Source: Nymphaea colorata
Lineage: Eukaryota > Streptophyta > Magnoliopsida > Nymphaeales > Nymphaeaceae
DNA length: 64,000 nucleotides
Reading direction: 5' to 3'
NCBI RefSeq assembly: GCF_008831285.2
Contig: NC_045144.1
Coordinates: 5,350,075 to 5,414,074, forward strand
The position numbers were made by a program, and so were the translations under genes. Under the pieces are notes generated by a model that saw only the letters and a program-made list of their open reading frames with translations, did no database searches and was not told the DNA's origin. Positions within the stretch are counted from its first letter, which is position 1. Each line of letters opens with the position of its first letter. Positions 1-11,863 of this stretch are shown here, piece after piece.

Positions 1-569
1 ATTGGCATGGAGCACCTGCTATATATACACGCACACCTCGGCAACAACATTTTTCGTGAAAACTGTTTACTTTAAACAAAGAACATCTACTGTAACAGTT
101 CTTACCAGAAGTATACATAGAGTGTCTCGCCGACGGACACTTGTAAAACTTGGAGGTCCTTCAGCTGGAAAGGGGCCAAAAGGCCTTCTCGAGAAAAAGG
201 CGTCCCCGTTTTTTGCCTTTTAAAATTTGTGAAACAAAAAGAAAAGGTGGGCGCTAATGGACAGCAACCACGTCGCTGGGCACACCCGCACACTTTATTT
301 ACCACTGCAGAGGCACAAATACCGGCGGAGCAACAAGCACACTCAAAAACCCTTCGCTCATTCTAGGTCCCTCTGTTCTCTTTGATGTTCTAACCCCATC
401 TCGTCGCCTCTTCTTTTGTTCCTTCTTCAAGATTCCCTTCTCCAGTACCACATATCTTCAGCGCAAACCTTTTTCCTGGTCTTCTACTTTACCTTCCCTT
501 TCTTCTATTTTTCGCCCTCCTATCTTTTCAGTTTTTACTCAATTCCTCTTCTCTCTGCTTTTGGGGAAG
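1..569 (+). promoter_or_regulatory. 5' flank and leader of the X8/PDCB-like gene
   Basis: No open gene is visible here. A TATA-like run lies near 20-28. A pyrimidine-rich stretch at about 400-560 precedes the ATG at 570 and would suit a 5' leader. The transcription start cannot be placed from sequence alone. Confidence 0.35.
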
Positions 570-2370
570 ATGGGTGTGTTTATCTTGCTGGTTTTAGCAC
601 TGTCCAGTGCCTTTGGTGAGTACCAAGCACTTCTTTTTTTCTTCGCATCTTAATTGATTTAATGTCTTTTGTTCTTTCCTTTTTGGGGGCGATTCTTGTC
701 CACGCTGTTTTCTTTGTGCATTTTGGCTGTTTATTTTCATGGTGGCGATGATTCATGATGTTAAGATTGAGTGAATTTGTAGGCTGATTCCATGACATGT
801 GATTCTTCTTTTTTGCTTTTCTTTTCCCAGTTTTGCGCACATGTATGCACATTGGTGTAGTCATATACAAGTTCATGTAGGGCAGATCATTTTGCCCTGT
901 TTTGTCTGTCCCCATGGATCTGCTAGTAATGGAGAACTTCTGTGTATCAGCTAATCTGTGGGTTCATGGTGTTACCTTGGTGGCAGAGAAATGAGGAATT
1001 TTGCGTTGGTGGGCAGAAATTGGAGAGGATACTTTCTTATTTCATGGACTTGGAAAGCCTAATCACATGGATCTCATGGGTCTCATGCCATCTGCTCTTT
1101 CTCATGTTAAAATAGTTTCTGAAAAATGTATCCGGAGTTTCTATTTTACTCTCTTTGTGAGTCCAACCTTTTTCCCTGACACGAGTTGTTCAGGATGATG
1201 GGTGTCTATTTCCTTTATGTGTTGGTTTGTTGAGCTCAAAATTTGCTTCTATTTTTTTATGGCTCTTTGTTGACAAGGGTTGGAGTTCTGGGCAATAGTA
1301 GCAGAGTGAAAAAACGTTCCAAGAACAGCATATCCAAGCACCTTTCTTCTTTCCTCTTTTGGTGATGTGGATCTCTCTGTCTTCCTCCCTCCCTCCCTCT
1401 TTCTCTCTATAAGATGTTGCTTTTTTTGTGGTTGTGACAGTGGCGGTGGAGGGAGCGACATGGTGCGTTGCAAAGTCCAACGTGGGCGACCAGGCGTTGC
1501 AGAAAGCACTGGACTACGCCTGTGGGGCGGGCGCCGACTGCCTCCCCATCCAGCAGAGCGGCGCGTGCTACAACCCAAACACCGTCCTCAACCATGCCTC
1601 CTACGCCATGAACAGCTACTTCCAGAAGAAGGGCCAGGTTCAGGGTTCCTGTGACTTCTCTGGGGCTGCCACCACCACCACAACCGATCCAAGTGAGATA
1701 GAGGAAGAGAGAGGGTGACCTCTTTCTTTCCTCTAGCTTCCTTTTGAATCCTTTAATTTTTTGATTTCTTCTGTAAAGAGATTGATTGACAGCTATGTTC
1801 TGTTCTGTCTTTCTGATTTGCAGGTTCTAGTTCCTGCGTGTTTCCTTCTACTGCCAGGTTTCTCTCTTCTCCTTCTTTCATGTTCTTCGTTGTGATGAAT
1901 TACTGATCAAACATCTCATCTTTCTTTCTGATACTTGGTTCAACATTAAGCTTACTTAGAAACAGCTTCTGACACCAACCTGCCCATCCCGCCTTTTGCT
2001 TTCTCCTGGTGTATGATTCAAAGCCCTTTTGTGAATAACCTCTTCTTCACTCTGGGGGTTGGGTCCAAAAGAAGCAAAGGAGCAAAGGGTAGCTGACTGT
2101 ATGCTGTCAGGCGTACCCTCACTCCAGACCTTTCTTGTAGAAAAAACTAAAGTAAATTTTAAATCGGAATGCTTGTCCAACCCTGTCATTCCTCTGCCCG
2201 AGGTTTTGACTGTTTCAGAGCTCAGTATCTACCTCCCACACTTCTCTTTCTGTATACAAATCTGAATCTTTCAGTAGATATTTGTATGATCTTTTTTCAT
2301 GAGCCCACTGTCAATTTATGTGAGATAGATGATAGTATGATTAGACAAAAATTTAGTATATTAAGAACTT

Positions 2371-2416
<46 letters not shown>

Positions 2417-2908
2417 TTGATTCTTTTTGCTTCATACGGATTACTAAATTATTGCAGCGAAGTCGGCAGCGCTGCCTTTGTAGTGCATTTCCTTTTGTTT
2501 GCGTCTGAATGAAGATGTTGGCATGTGGGGAAGGTAGGAACTCGATTAAGAAAAATGGAGAGAGAGAGGGAGAGAGTTTTATTTAAGAGACATACTCTAG
2601 AAAAGCATTTATAGTAAATAAATCAGATATATGATTTCCATCGTTGGTTTAGTTATGTGAAGCACTGTAACATTTACTGATGTTTCTCGTTTGGGGCTTG
2701 CAGCAGCGGGACCACCCCAACAACAACTCCTACCACATCGTTAAGTCCTCCTTCGTCTTCGACTCCGACCACCACCATCGGCGGCCTCACTCCCGGCCCT
2801 GCTTCCTCCTTCAGTGTGGACGCCGCCCCGGCGTCCGGCGACGCCCTCAGCCTTGGCCTCCTGCTGCTGCTCCAAGCCTTCCTGCTCCTGCCCTTCCTGC
2901 CCATATGA
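570..2908 (+). CDS. X8-domain, GPI-anchored plasmodesmata callose-binding-type protein (PDCB-like)
   Basis: Four exons with GT-AG introns: 570-615, 1441-1692, 1824-1857 and 2704-2908, giving 178 residues. Visible parts: a hydrophobic signal peptide (about 1-20); an X8 domain (about 22-105) starting WCVAK, with DYACG, GADC, GACY and FSG blocks and six cysteines; a Ser/Thr/Pro-rich linker; and a C-terminal Leu-rich tail (about 159-178) ending in ILE then stop, as expected for GPI attachment. X8 domains bind beta-1,3-glucan. Family members of this size and layout (PDCB proteins) sit at plasmodesmata and bind callose. That role is inferred from family. The tiny 34-nt third exon, coding [11 protein letters not shown], is usual for the family. 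The start is the first ATG in frame with the signal peptide. The third intron (1858-2703) carries a (TA)n tract. No frame damage is seen. Confidence 0.9.
2375..2412. repeat. (TA)n microsatellite in intron 3 of the PDCB-like gene
   Basis: Uninterrupted TA dinucleotides over 38 bp. Confidence 0.95.
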
Positions 2909-3088
2909 TTTTTGGAACCAAGGAGAAGGAGGCGGGCTCCACCAGTACGGGTGGAATAGAAAAAGAATGGTTTCTGAATGACTCTGATGGCGGGGACCCA
3001 TCCCGATTGCTGTCGGTGCCGGTGGGTGGTGGCTTCCACCTCAGCAGAGAAGACAGAGCGCGAAGAAAAAACAACCGAAAGATCAGCC

Positions 3089-3147
3089 TTCTCTCTCTCT
3101 CTCTCCCTTCCCCCACCACCCCCTCCCCCTCTCTCTCTCCTCTCTGT
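3089..3147. repeat. Pyrimidine (CT/CCT) tract in the 3' flank of the PDCB-like gene
   Basis: CT dinucleotides broken by short C runs. It lies about 180 bp after the stop codon, probably within the 3' UTR. A second pure CT tract lies at 3343-3361. Confidence 0.85.
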
Positions 3148-5360
3148 TTCTGCTGTCGTATGTAGAATTTCTGTGGTGCAATGAAGTGAGGAAGTAGTAG
3201 GTCTGTCTACCAACTTTCCTTTTTGCTTATTTTTCCTGTGATGTATATTTATGCGGTGTTGAAAGTTGGAACTTCAGTCGTTGATCGAGAAAAATGGGGA
3301 GGTCCTGTGCTTGAGCACATTTTTCATCTGTAGTGAGACGTCTCTCTCTCTCTCTCTCTCTGGCTATTCTCGAATAGTTATCTTAAAATAACATAATCAT
3401 TATTCTGAATCGTGTGACACTTGCATGTGATTTTATAAGTGAAAAGTTTTGAGGATCGTGTGACATTTTTAATAAACGTATCTCGTGTTGATCATTGGTT
3501 CGTGCCTTGGTCATGAAATTTCAGTTATATTTGTGTGTGCTTCTAGTTTTGTTGTTAGAGGTTGCAGTTCAAATTGGCAATGAGCTTTCATTTACAATAT
3601 AAGATCTTTTTCTTAAAAAAAAATCATTATAAATATACAACCGTCTAGCATTAAAACATGAAAATTTGTTTTTCAGGTAAAAAATTTTTATTCCAGGCAT
3701 AAAACGTGATTTGTACACTAAATTTTCACAAACTTTTATATATATAAAATGACTGAATGATGGCTTTATCTTTCTATAATCACACAGCTACTGGAACATG
3801 GACATTATTCAGACACTAGTTGCTGAACTCACTCATAAGAACCTTTCAGTCCATCATCATCATGATAAGAAAAAAACAAACAAAGAAAAAAATTGTGAAT
3901 TAGCACTAAATGATAAAAATACCAATCATCTATGTTTGGTGGCCATTTTCTTTCTTATCCAAGTGGTTTGATATCTATTAATTTCTCTCTATCTCTCTTT
4001 ATATGTCTTTCACACACACACACGTAATAATATAATAATACAATTTAGAAAGAGAGGTAACAATATCCTTATAAGTTTAATGGTTTATTTTCTTTATAAA
4101 ATATTCAACAAAAGCGTCTACCGAGATGGTTACGTGAGTGGTTCGAAAAGTTATTATCACGATCTCATTTCTTGGGAGCCTTTGACTTGTCTTATGTTAA
4201 TCAACTTTCAAATTGAACGTGTAATTGTGATGTCAACAACGGAAAAAAAAAAAGGAAAACATTCTCTCTTTTCCACAGTATTTCTTTTAGTGTTTACTTT
4301 TCATCCGCGCTTTTTTGCTCTCTAGCGACTCAGTGTTTGTATATATACATAGAATTGACGATTCTAGATTTTTAAAATCACTCAATTATCTAATCAGAAC
4401 TGTTTGATCTAACACGATGAATGATTGAGATATGTCAGCTACTGAGTATTGCTGGATGAAGTCATTTTGAAAATTCTGTTGCTAAAAATCACGAAAGCAC
4501 CTGCTGAGGCTCTGAAAAACTGTCTCAACTAACCCATTCCTAATGCATCTGTTGCAATGGTTTTTAGTGACAGATCATAAAAAGAGATCTATCCAAAAAC
4601 ACTCAACTGTCTGCAAAACTTGAGTATTTCCAACTAGTTTAAGCTGCCAAGGAGAAATCTAAATGCAACTTAAAATATAATCTTATGAAAAACAGTTGTT
4701 ATATCAGATGGGGGGTAAATGTGCAGTATTTAGAGAAGCCCGTTAGTGTCTACAAAGTTCTGATAAGCTACTTCAATAAATTAGTTTTTTAGAAGTGAAC
4801 ACAATAAATGGTTTTCTTATTTTCTTTATAATTGATAAAATTTGATCTGAAAATCTATAAAATGAGTTCAAACATGCTGGAAATATGAAATTCTGTTATT
4901 GTGATGTTTCATTTTGAATTTGTGCATGGTTGAACATTTTTTCAGACAGAAAGTTGTACATGTTTCCTTGGAAACATTTTGAATTGCATACATTGTTTGT
5001 GAGTGCATTTGAACGTCTCAAAATGTTTGAAAAATCATATGGGATTTTGACTTTGCCATTGATTGTGAGTGCATATAGACTTTCCAAAATATTCAAAATA
5101 ATCCAATCAATCTTGGAAGTATTTGAAGATATTTTTGAAATAATGGAATTTGTAAGAAAGCCAATTGAGATTTTCAAGGTAATGGAACCTACAAGGTGGG
5201 CGACCCTTTGTGTGGGATCCGTCTTGCCAAGGAGGAGGATTTTCTTTTATCCTATTTGTTTCTCAACCAATTCTCAAGAAAATAGAAACCCAATGTGAGG
5301 AGTTTGAGAATTGAGAATCCTCAAATGCATGCCGACGCTCTTGCTAAAATAAAATGGTAA
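3148..5360. other. AT-rich intergenic DNA, no gene recognised
   Basis: Open frames occur on both strands at about 4896-5298, but they overlap each other and match nothing I know. They are compositional or made by a degenerate local duplication: a GTGAGTGCAT-containing stretch near 4998 recurs near 5065. Confidence 0.5.
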
Positions 5361-5786
5361 TTAGGGGTGTTTGATGAGACATGAATTGTGAAATTATAAA
5401 AATAAAATTCTCATTTTTGATGAAATGGGAATTATATTATCAGACAACTAATTTCGATTCTAGAATTATAAATTCATTCTTGAATCAAAATTCCAGAATT
5501 GTGATTCTACCTTAGTGGATAGAATTATGATTCCATAATTTTGAAAATTTTTCATATATTGTTAGGGTACATATCAGGATGGTTTGAATTCATCAATTTT
5601 AGAATTTAATTATCGTTTTATGAAAAAACATAATTTTCAATTTTGGAATATAAATTCTGAACCACCAAACACAAAGAGAAACTAGAACTGAATTTTTCAT
5701 TTTTTTGGATTGCAGTGCGAGGTGAAGTTTTGTTTCTACAATTTTAGTTATAGAATCATAATTCAAGGCAGTCAAACACCCATTTA
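5361..5786. mobile_element. PIF/Harbinger (Tourist-like) MITE
   Basis: Outward-facing inverted termini: GGGGTGTTTGATGAGACATG starts at 5364, and the right end reads GTCAAACACCCA. A TTA trinucleotide lies on both sides (5361-5363 and 5784-5786), the target preference of PIF/Harbinger elements. The ends match over roughly 30 bp with several mismatches, including an AATT-rich block just inside. There is no coding sequence. Confidence is limited because the duplication is only three bases and the element is degenerate. Confidence 0.65.
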
Positions 5787-6631
5787 GGGTTTTCTATATC
5801 TTTCTTGCCTTCTTTTTCTTTTAATTTGATTCTACTTAAGGCTAGAGGGGCTAGACATGGAAGAAATAAAGAGGGAAAAAAATTATTAGAGAGAGAGAGA
5901 GAGAGAGGAGTTTGAAGCATGAGGGTCGATTTCTTTGTTTGTGGATTCTTTAAAACCTTGAAGTTATAAAGCATGCTTTTTCTAACATCCCAAGGCCATT
6001 AAGAATGTAATATATGTTTGCATTGATCAGAAGTTTCTCGCTAGTGTTTAATGCTACTTCAATTGAAACTTTCATGGGGTAACCAATGTGCAAGTAATTA
6101 AATATAAATGAGGTATTAATACAAAAATTAGCAATTTATATGAAACCCTTATGTGCCTCCGCACTGAGATGAATTTTAGCTGAATTTGGTGATTAATGAA
6201 TTTGTGGTAAGCACAAAACCACGTATGCCAAAGTGTATTTGAGAACTTAATTGATTAGTTTGAAATTAAGAAGGACGGCTGTATAGATTTTGGAAACGGA
6301 TTTGATTTGAGACTTTTTTAAAAATGTACGTTCATCATGTAATTCATTTGAAGCACATGGGCTGCCTTTTATGAAATTTGTGATTACTGTCATGACCAAA
6401 TGCGCTACTTCTTTGAACCTTAAAAGGTCTTAAAGCAAGCTTTGAGAACCCCGAGCGCATGGGGCACAAGGAACACTACGACCTCTTAAGGCAGATAGAA
6501 AAATAACCACTCATCCTGATCCGGTTGAATTGATGTTCTAATTTGCATTTGTTTGTTTTTGGATTAACCTAACCCGGCTATATGGTTGGGGTGCACTGAA
6601 TTACAAACTACCCAGAAAATGCCTATGTACC

Positions 6632-6805
6632 TAGGGGTGGAGACAGAAATTTTTCATCAGGGGAGCCTTTTTAAATTTTGACATGAGCTGAAATATCATT
6701 TTTTAAAAATAATTGAAATATTTTAAAATTTACATGTAAATTTTTAATTTTTTCTTTTGAGGTGGGACCAGGGCCCTTGCGGGCCCGACCCTAGCTTCAC
6801 CCCTA
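6632..6805. mobile_element. Small hAT-like MITE, 174 bp
   Basis: Terminal inverted repeats TAGGGGTGGAGACAG and, read from the other end, TAGGGGTGAAGCTAG. The flanking octamers TATGTACC (6624-6631) and CATGCACC (6806-6813) agree at six of eight positions, consistent with an aged 8-bp hAT-type duplication. The interior contains GGGCCCTTGCGGGCCCG and no coding potential. Confidence 0.65.
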
Positions 6806-7927
6806 CATGCACCATTGTGACTATCCTAAGGGTGTTGTGAACAAGAACCGTAAAGACTCCATCCTAACAGCCCTTAAAACAAGTTACACTGAGATCCTTT
6901 TCCTCTTGAGTGGGGTTTGATATAAGCTCTCCTGTAAATTTTTTGTCTCCAGTTGTTTTTTTTTTTTTTTAATTGTATTGATTTTTTTTTATTCTTTCAT
7001 TAACAAAAGGAGACTCCCAGCTACATTTCATCGAGAAAAACAAATTTGTAATACTTGTCAAATCAACTTGCCATTTGGAGAGGGGTAATTTGGTAATTTA
7101 ATGGAGGAGAAAAAAAAATCCCTCCCACTTTTCAAGCCCACATGCCCATAAGATATAGTCTTTTTGTTAGTAGCCCATAACATATAACCTGCTCAGCCTT
7201 TTACATAAAATCCCTTTTATATGAGATCTGCCGAGTAAACGCACAATAGAAAATAAATAATCATATCTTTGGAATTTTGAGAGTAGCATGTGATCTAATC
7301 TCACATGATAAGATCTAATAAAAAATTTACCCACCTACAAACTAACCTAGCTCATTGCACTTGGCCATCTTCATATGCCAAATTAGCCACAACCTTGTTC
7401 ATGTAAATTACAGGGCTTGTTTGGTAAATGAAATTGTATGTAACTGTTTCATAAATATGACCTAAAAATTAGAACAAATTCATGAAACACCTTGAAAGTG
7501 TTTGTGGATATAATCTGCGCAGATTCACCAAACAATTAAACCCAAAGCGACACAAATTTAGAGATCTCGTATTTGTTATATATCTTAGGTGTTTCATAAC
7601 CGAGTCCTATGGCATTGACATGATGTGACTTGATTATGGCTGGGGAAGTAGTTATGCATGTTATGTAAATTGCATAAATGGGGCTTGAATGAAATTACTA
7701 TTGATTCATGGAATAAGATGTTTATCCGCTGTTATTCATTAGCACTAGTTTAGATCAACGCTTATGATAATATTTTTTGCATACTTTGAATGATGGTATT
7801 AAAATTCATGCCTTCAATATTCATGCTTGAATGCTGTTGTTGGAAGCAATGTAAAGAGACAATAACTTGTTTAAATTCGATGTCATTTGCAAATAACTTG
7901 CAGCGATAATTCCTAGCCACAGCCCGT

Positions 7928-7930
<3 letters not shown>

Positions 7931-7961
<31 letters not shown>

Positions 7962-7987
7962 TATATATATATATATATATATATATT
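7931..7987. repeat. (AT)n microsatellite
   Basis: Alternating AT with a single G interruption at 7960. Confidence 0.95.
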
Positions 7988-8419
7988 TAAAATAAGTTAT
8001 CGCCCCTGCATGCAATAATTACAAGAGGCATATGGCCAGTGGCAGAGGCATGCGTCGTTGATGTGGGCCATTGCCCACACGAGCCTACATGACAAATTGC
8101 CTTATTGACATATTGGTACCTCTTTAAACTTTGGATATTTACATGTAGGTACCCTATTGGTCCAGTTAAGATTTTCTTTGGCTGAAAGGCAGTCGAGTTA
8201 TCAGCCTGAGTCTAGTGTGGACATCGACCTGAGTCCAGCCTCAATGCGGTAACAGTTTAGAAGGTCTGATGTTGCCCACCGAGCCTCCATGTAGTTCCGC
8301 TATTGAAGTGCTCTTTTAAATAATTCCTTGTCATCATCTCCATTTTGTGCTTATGTCTATGGAATAGTTAAGGGGAAATATGTTTGTGCCTGGCAACTCA
8401 AACAACACAGATGCAGTGT

Positions 8420-8423
<4 letters not shown>

Positions 8424-8482
<59 letters not shown>
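8424..8482. repeat. (AT)n microsatellite
   Basis: About 59 bp of uninterrupted AT dinucleotides. Confidence 0.95.
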
Positions 8483-8485
<3 letters not shown>

Positions 8486-9026
8486 AAAATTTTAATGCTA
8501 TAGATAAGTTATTTGGTTGGAGTTAGGTCGGATACTGATATGCCTGTCGGTTACCCGGCCTTCGATGACACGCATCCCTTACCTTTGTAGCTTAGCAGCA
8601 ACGGGCTAATGAAGAGTGGGCACCATAGGACAGCCCTTCTTCCATACTCTCTCTTCTGGGGCCTGGCCTATCACTTCAGGTAAAGATTCTTTTCCAAAAG
8701 ATAAGATAATAGCACAATGAGGAGAAAGGAGGACCATTTGCTTTTCATGTGTGAGCATCATTTACTACGTCATGGAAAGGAGATGGCAACGTTTTTTGGT
8801 GAATTTGGCTTAAGAGAAGTTGCAATATGTTACAAATTACAAAGTATTTGTTAGGCGAGCAGTAAAAGTATTTCATTTGGCCGTCTAATTTTTTTTCATC
8901 CTCGAAAACTAACTCCTTACCAACCCATCCCATCAGTGTTACAATAATTGAATGTCCTTGAAGGCGTGCTTGATGGTGTGTGGATTCCACAATTCAATTG
9001 GAATCCCAAAAAAAAAAGAAGTCCTT

Positions 9027-10232
9027 GATGGCAACAAACACAGGAATGAAATCCTCGATTTCAGATGGAACACAGGGATTACTTTCCATGGATTTCAGTC
9101 CACCCGAGATGGGTGCGGGTGGATTGAAATCCCTGAACAATTATTTTGCCCGTTAAAAGCTTCCGTGCTCTCTCTCTCTCTCTCTTATGCATCTCTTCAC
9201 CGTCTTTGATTCTTCTCCGGTTGCCTCAAGGTGTTCTCCGATGGGTTTGGTGCAACCCTGCCATCAACCGCGTCGTTCTAATGGCTGGTTTCCCTTTGCC
9301 GCGTCGCCACCATGGAGATCGCCGACTGCTGGCATCGTCATTCAGCAAACACGGCTGCCGGAGTAGCGGTTGAGCAAACCCAACAGGTTTAGGATGGGTT
9401 TGCTAGCCATGGCCAGCAAGGACACGATCTTGGCAAAATCTGGCGCCACCATCGCCGAGCCGATTGGCGTGTTGGGCAGTAGGGGAATTGCTCCAAGCGG
9501 CATTTGCTGAGGATGCATTCCGCCGATCATGGACGGCTCTGCCGAATCTCCTTCGCTGGCAATCGCTGAGTTTGATGCAGGGGAGATTGCAGTCTGCAGA
9601 GCCCACACCATGTCGGCCGAAAGAGAGGCTTTACGGAAAGCCCGATTCTCCCCCAACGGCAAGTGGATCGCATTCTTTTGGCTGTTTTGAGATGGTGGTG
9701 TTTCTTCTTTCCAAATTTTCCTTGTCTTCTAATGTAATAGAAGACAGGCGTTGCATATATTGCACTGGCTTTTGTAAATCTTATGAAGAAGATTGAATGG
9801 TTCTTCTCCAAACTGCTCCTATCTCGGTCTGCGTTCTTCACTTTCAAGCATAATTTCTTACAGTGACATCTTTCAAGCATGATTTCTTGCGGTTTACACA
9901 TTATGTTGTCTCTTTTTAAAGACATCATTTACTCAGTCAAATGAATCAGAGCAATCTTCCATTTGGTTTGCATAACATTTGTTGAAGGCCCTAAAACGAC
10001 AAGCAGAGACTAGTGAAGTTGCTTTCTTCAACATGTTTTCATGTTGGTTGTTAAATAACAAGATCACAACGTTCAAACAACAAATTTTTTTTTTTTTCCA
10101 AAGCTTCAACAAACACTGGATTGAAATCCATGATATTAAAATCTAGGTCAAACAAACATACCCTATTTCTGGAAATGCAGATGCAAATCTCTACTTTCCA
10201 GGATTTTAATCTTGGTGTTGCCAAACGCTACC
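9027..10232. mobile_element. GC-rich island between degenerate inverted repeats (possible gene-capturing element)
   Basis: The left side has GGCAACAAACACAGGAATGA and CATGGATTTCAGTCCA (9031-9103). The right side, reversed, has GGCAACACCAAGATTAAAAT and CATGGATTTCAATCCA (from 10221 down to about 10110). Between them lies a CT tract (9170-9184) followed by about 600 bp that is clearly more GC-rich than the flanks. That stretch carries open frames on both strands (9342-9662 minus, 9464-9796 plus), none of which I recognise. This is the layout of a transposon carrying a captured gene piece, but no target duplication was found. It could equally be a decayed local gene. Confidence 0.35.
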
Positions 10233-11763
10233 AGACGGAACGACGAGAAATAAACACGTGAAGGAAAGAGAAGAGGAATGCATAGACATTGTGAACAGCT
10301 TTGGTACGTATTTAGCGCCAGTGCAAGTCATAAACTTCGGAGGATGCCTACCTGCAAATAGCTGACGTAATTGTGAACCCGTTTAGGTGGGTTCGTAGAA
10401 ACAACATCCCGTTAGTAATAAGATCTGATATTGTTTAAAAAGTTAATCAACTTTTTTTAATTATTCAAGCTTGAAATAATGAAATTTATGTTCTAATCAT
10501 GTACTTTAGTATAAAATTAGTAGTTAGTGGGATATTTGATCTCGTTAATGTATATGCAGCACTTGTTTAAACAGCAACTCAATGGTGATTCTCAATTATT
10601 TTATTACCGTCAAGAATTTAGATGAATTTTTAAGATTTTTTTTATTTATAGTCTAAATCTCTTCCCAGAAAACCCTGGTGTGGATATTTTTAGAATCCTT
10701 AATTAGACATTTTACATTTAAATTAAAACGAGCACATGTTTATTCCTATTTGTTGAAAAAAAATCAATTTCATTTATAAGAAAAATATATAGTCATAGTT
10801 CTAAATGTTCTAGTTCCCTAATAAGTCCCATTGAAATGTTGAGACCACTACATGTCTTGAAATTTTTGCTACAACGAAAAAATCACATTGACATATTTAA
10901 CATTATTTTACTTAAAACTTACATCTTTTGAAACTTTAAAAGTGAAAATATTGAATCTTTTAACAGAAATGTCTCAATGGAAAATTCGAATATTTTGGTT
11001 TAATATGTCTCTTTTACGTACCGTTGTTGTTCCAATGTATTATTTTTATGGGTTAAGCAAGAATGATGCTTGAGTTGAAAGAGCCAAAGCAAGCTAAAAC
11101 CCTGGATATATATAGCCTCCAGCTCTCGAGTTTCCCACCAGTAAACATTAATAGCTTTTTTAAAGTGCAAGTGTTCAAGTTTTTTCATGTTTTATTCACT
11201 TAAAAAGATAAAAAATTTAACATCACATCATTTCTTAAAAGCAGTCGAAAGGAATTAATGATATAGTTCTAAATTTAAGAAACGACATCCAGTCGGATTC
11301 AAAATTAAACAAACATTTCTAGTCTCATTCAAATTCAAATCTGAATTCACATGTAATAACCAATTATTTTGAAAGTGGGTTCTTAACATAGAAATGCAGA
11401 TTTGGATTTAGATTGAAGATTAAAAATCAGATCCAGATAATGTATAGACTTTTCCTCATCCCTACTCGAACCAAAATTCAAATCTTAACATATCAACATC
11501 CAACAAACTTATATATTCGATTCGAATCAGATCGAAATTCTCATGTCTTCCATTGGACTCACGTCAACTTTTTTTCAATTTTTATAATTTGTGTCTCACG
11601 CTCGGAACAACCTTACTCCTGCTTTTACGTTGAACTCCGCCAACCGGCAAAAACTCGACCTCTCTTTGCCTTATCGTGCTATATTTAGGTCGGAACAGCG
11701 TGATGCCCAACCCATTGCACCACCCAAACACGAATCGCTGCCCCTAAATCCAACAAAAATAGG
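10233..11763. other. AT-rich intergenic DNA upstream of the receptor kinase
   Basis: No gene, transposon end or RNA was recognised. The last part before 11864 would contain the promoter. An AG-rich run at about 11801-11835 probably lies in the 5' leader. Confidence 0.5.
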
Positions 11764-11863
11764 AAAACAAATCACCGGAAGATGAATAAAAGAACGCAAG
11801 AGAGAGAGAGACGGGGAGAAAGAGAGAGAGGAGCAGAGCGGCGGCGAGTGCTCGGCCACCAAT

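Noticed and set aside
2674-3213. 179-codon minus-strand frame over the last PDCB exon
   Set aside because: It is antisense to a clear X8 exon and its GC-rich codons explain the open frame.
4896-5298. Overlapping open frames of 93 and 122 codons on opposite strands
   Set aside because: No domain or known motif, AT-driven composition, no splice or start context. Probably produced by a decayed local repeat.
8036-8304. Possible small MITE (CAGTGGCAGAGGC... to ...TTCCGCTATTG)
   Set aside because: The two ends agree at only about half of the positions and no flank duplication was found.
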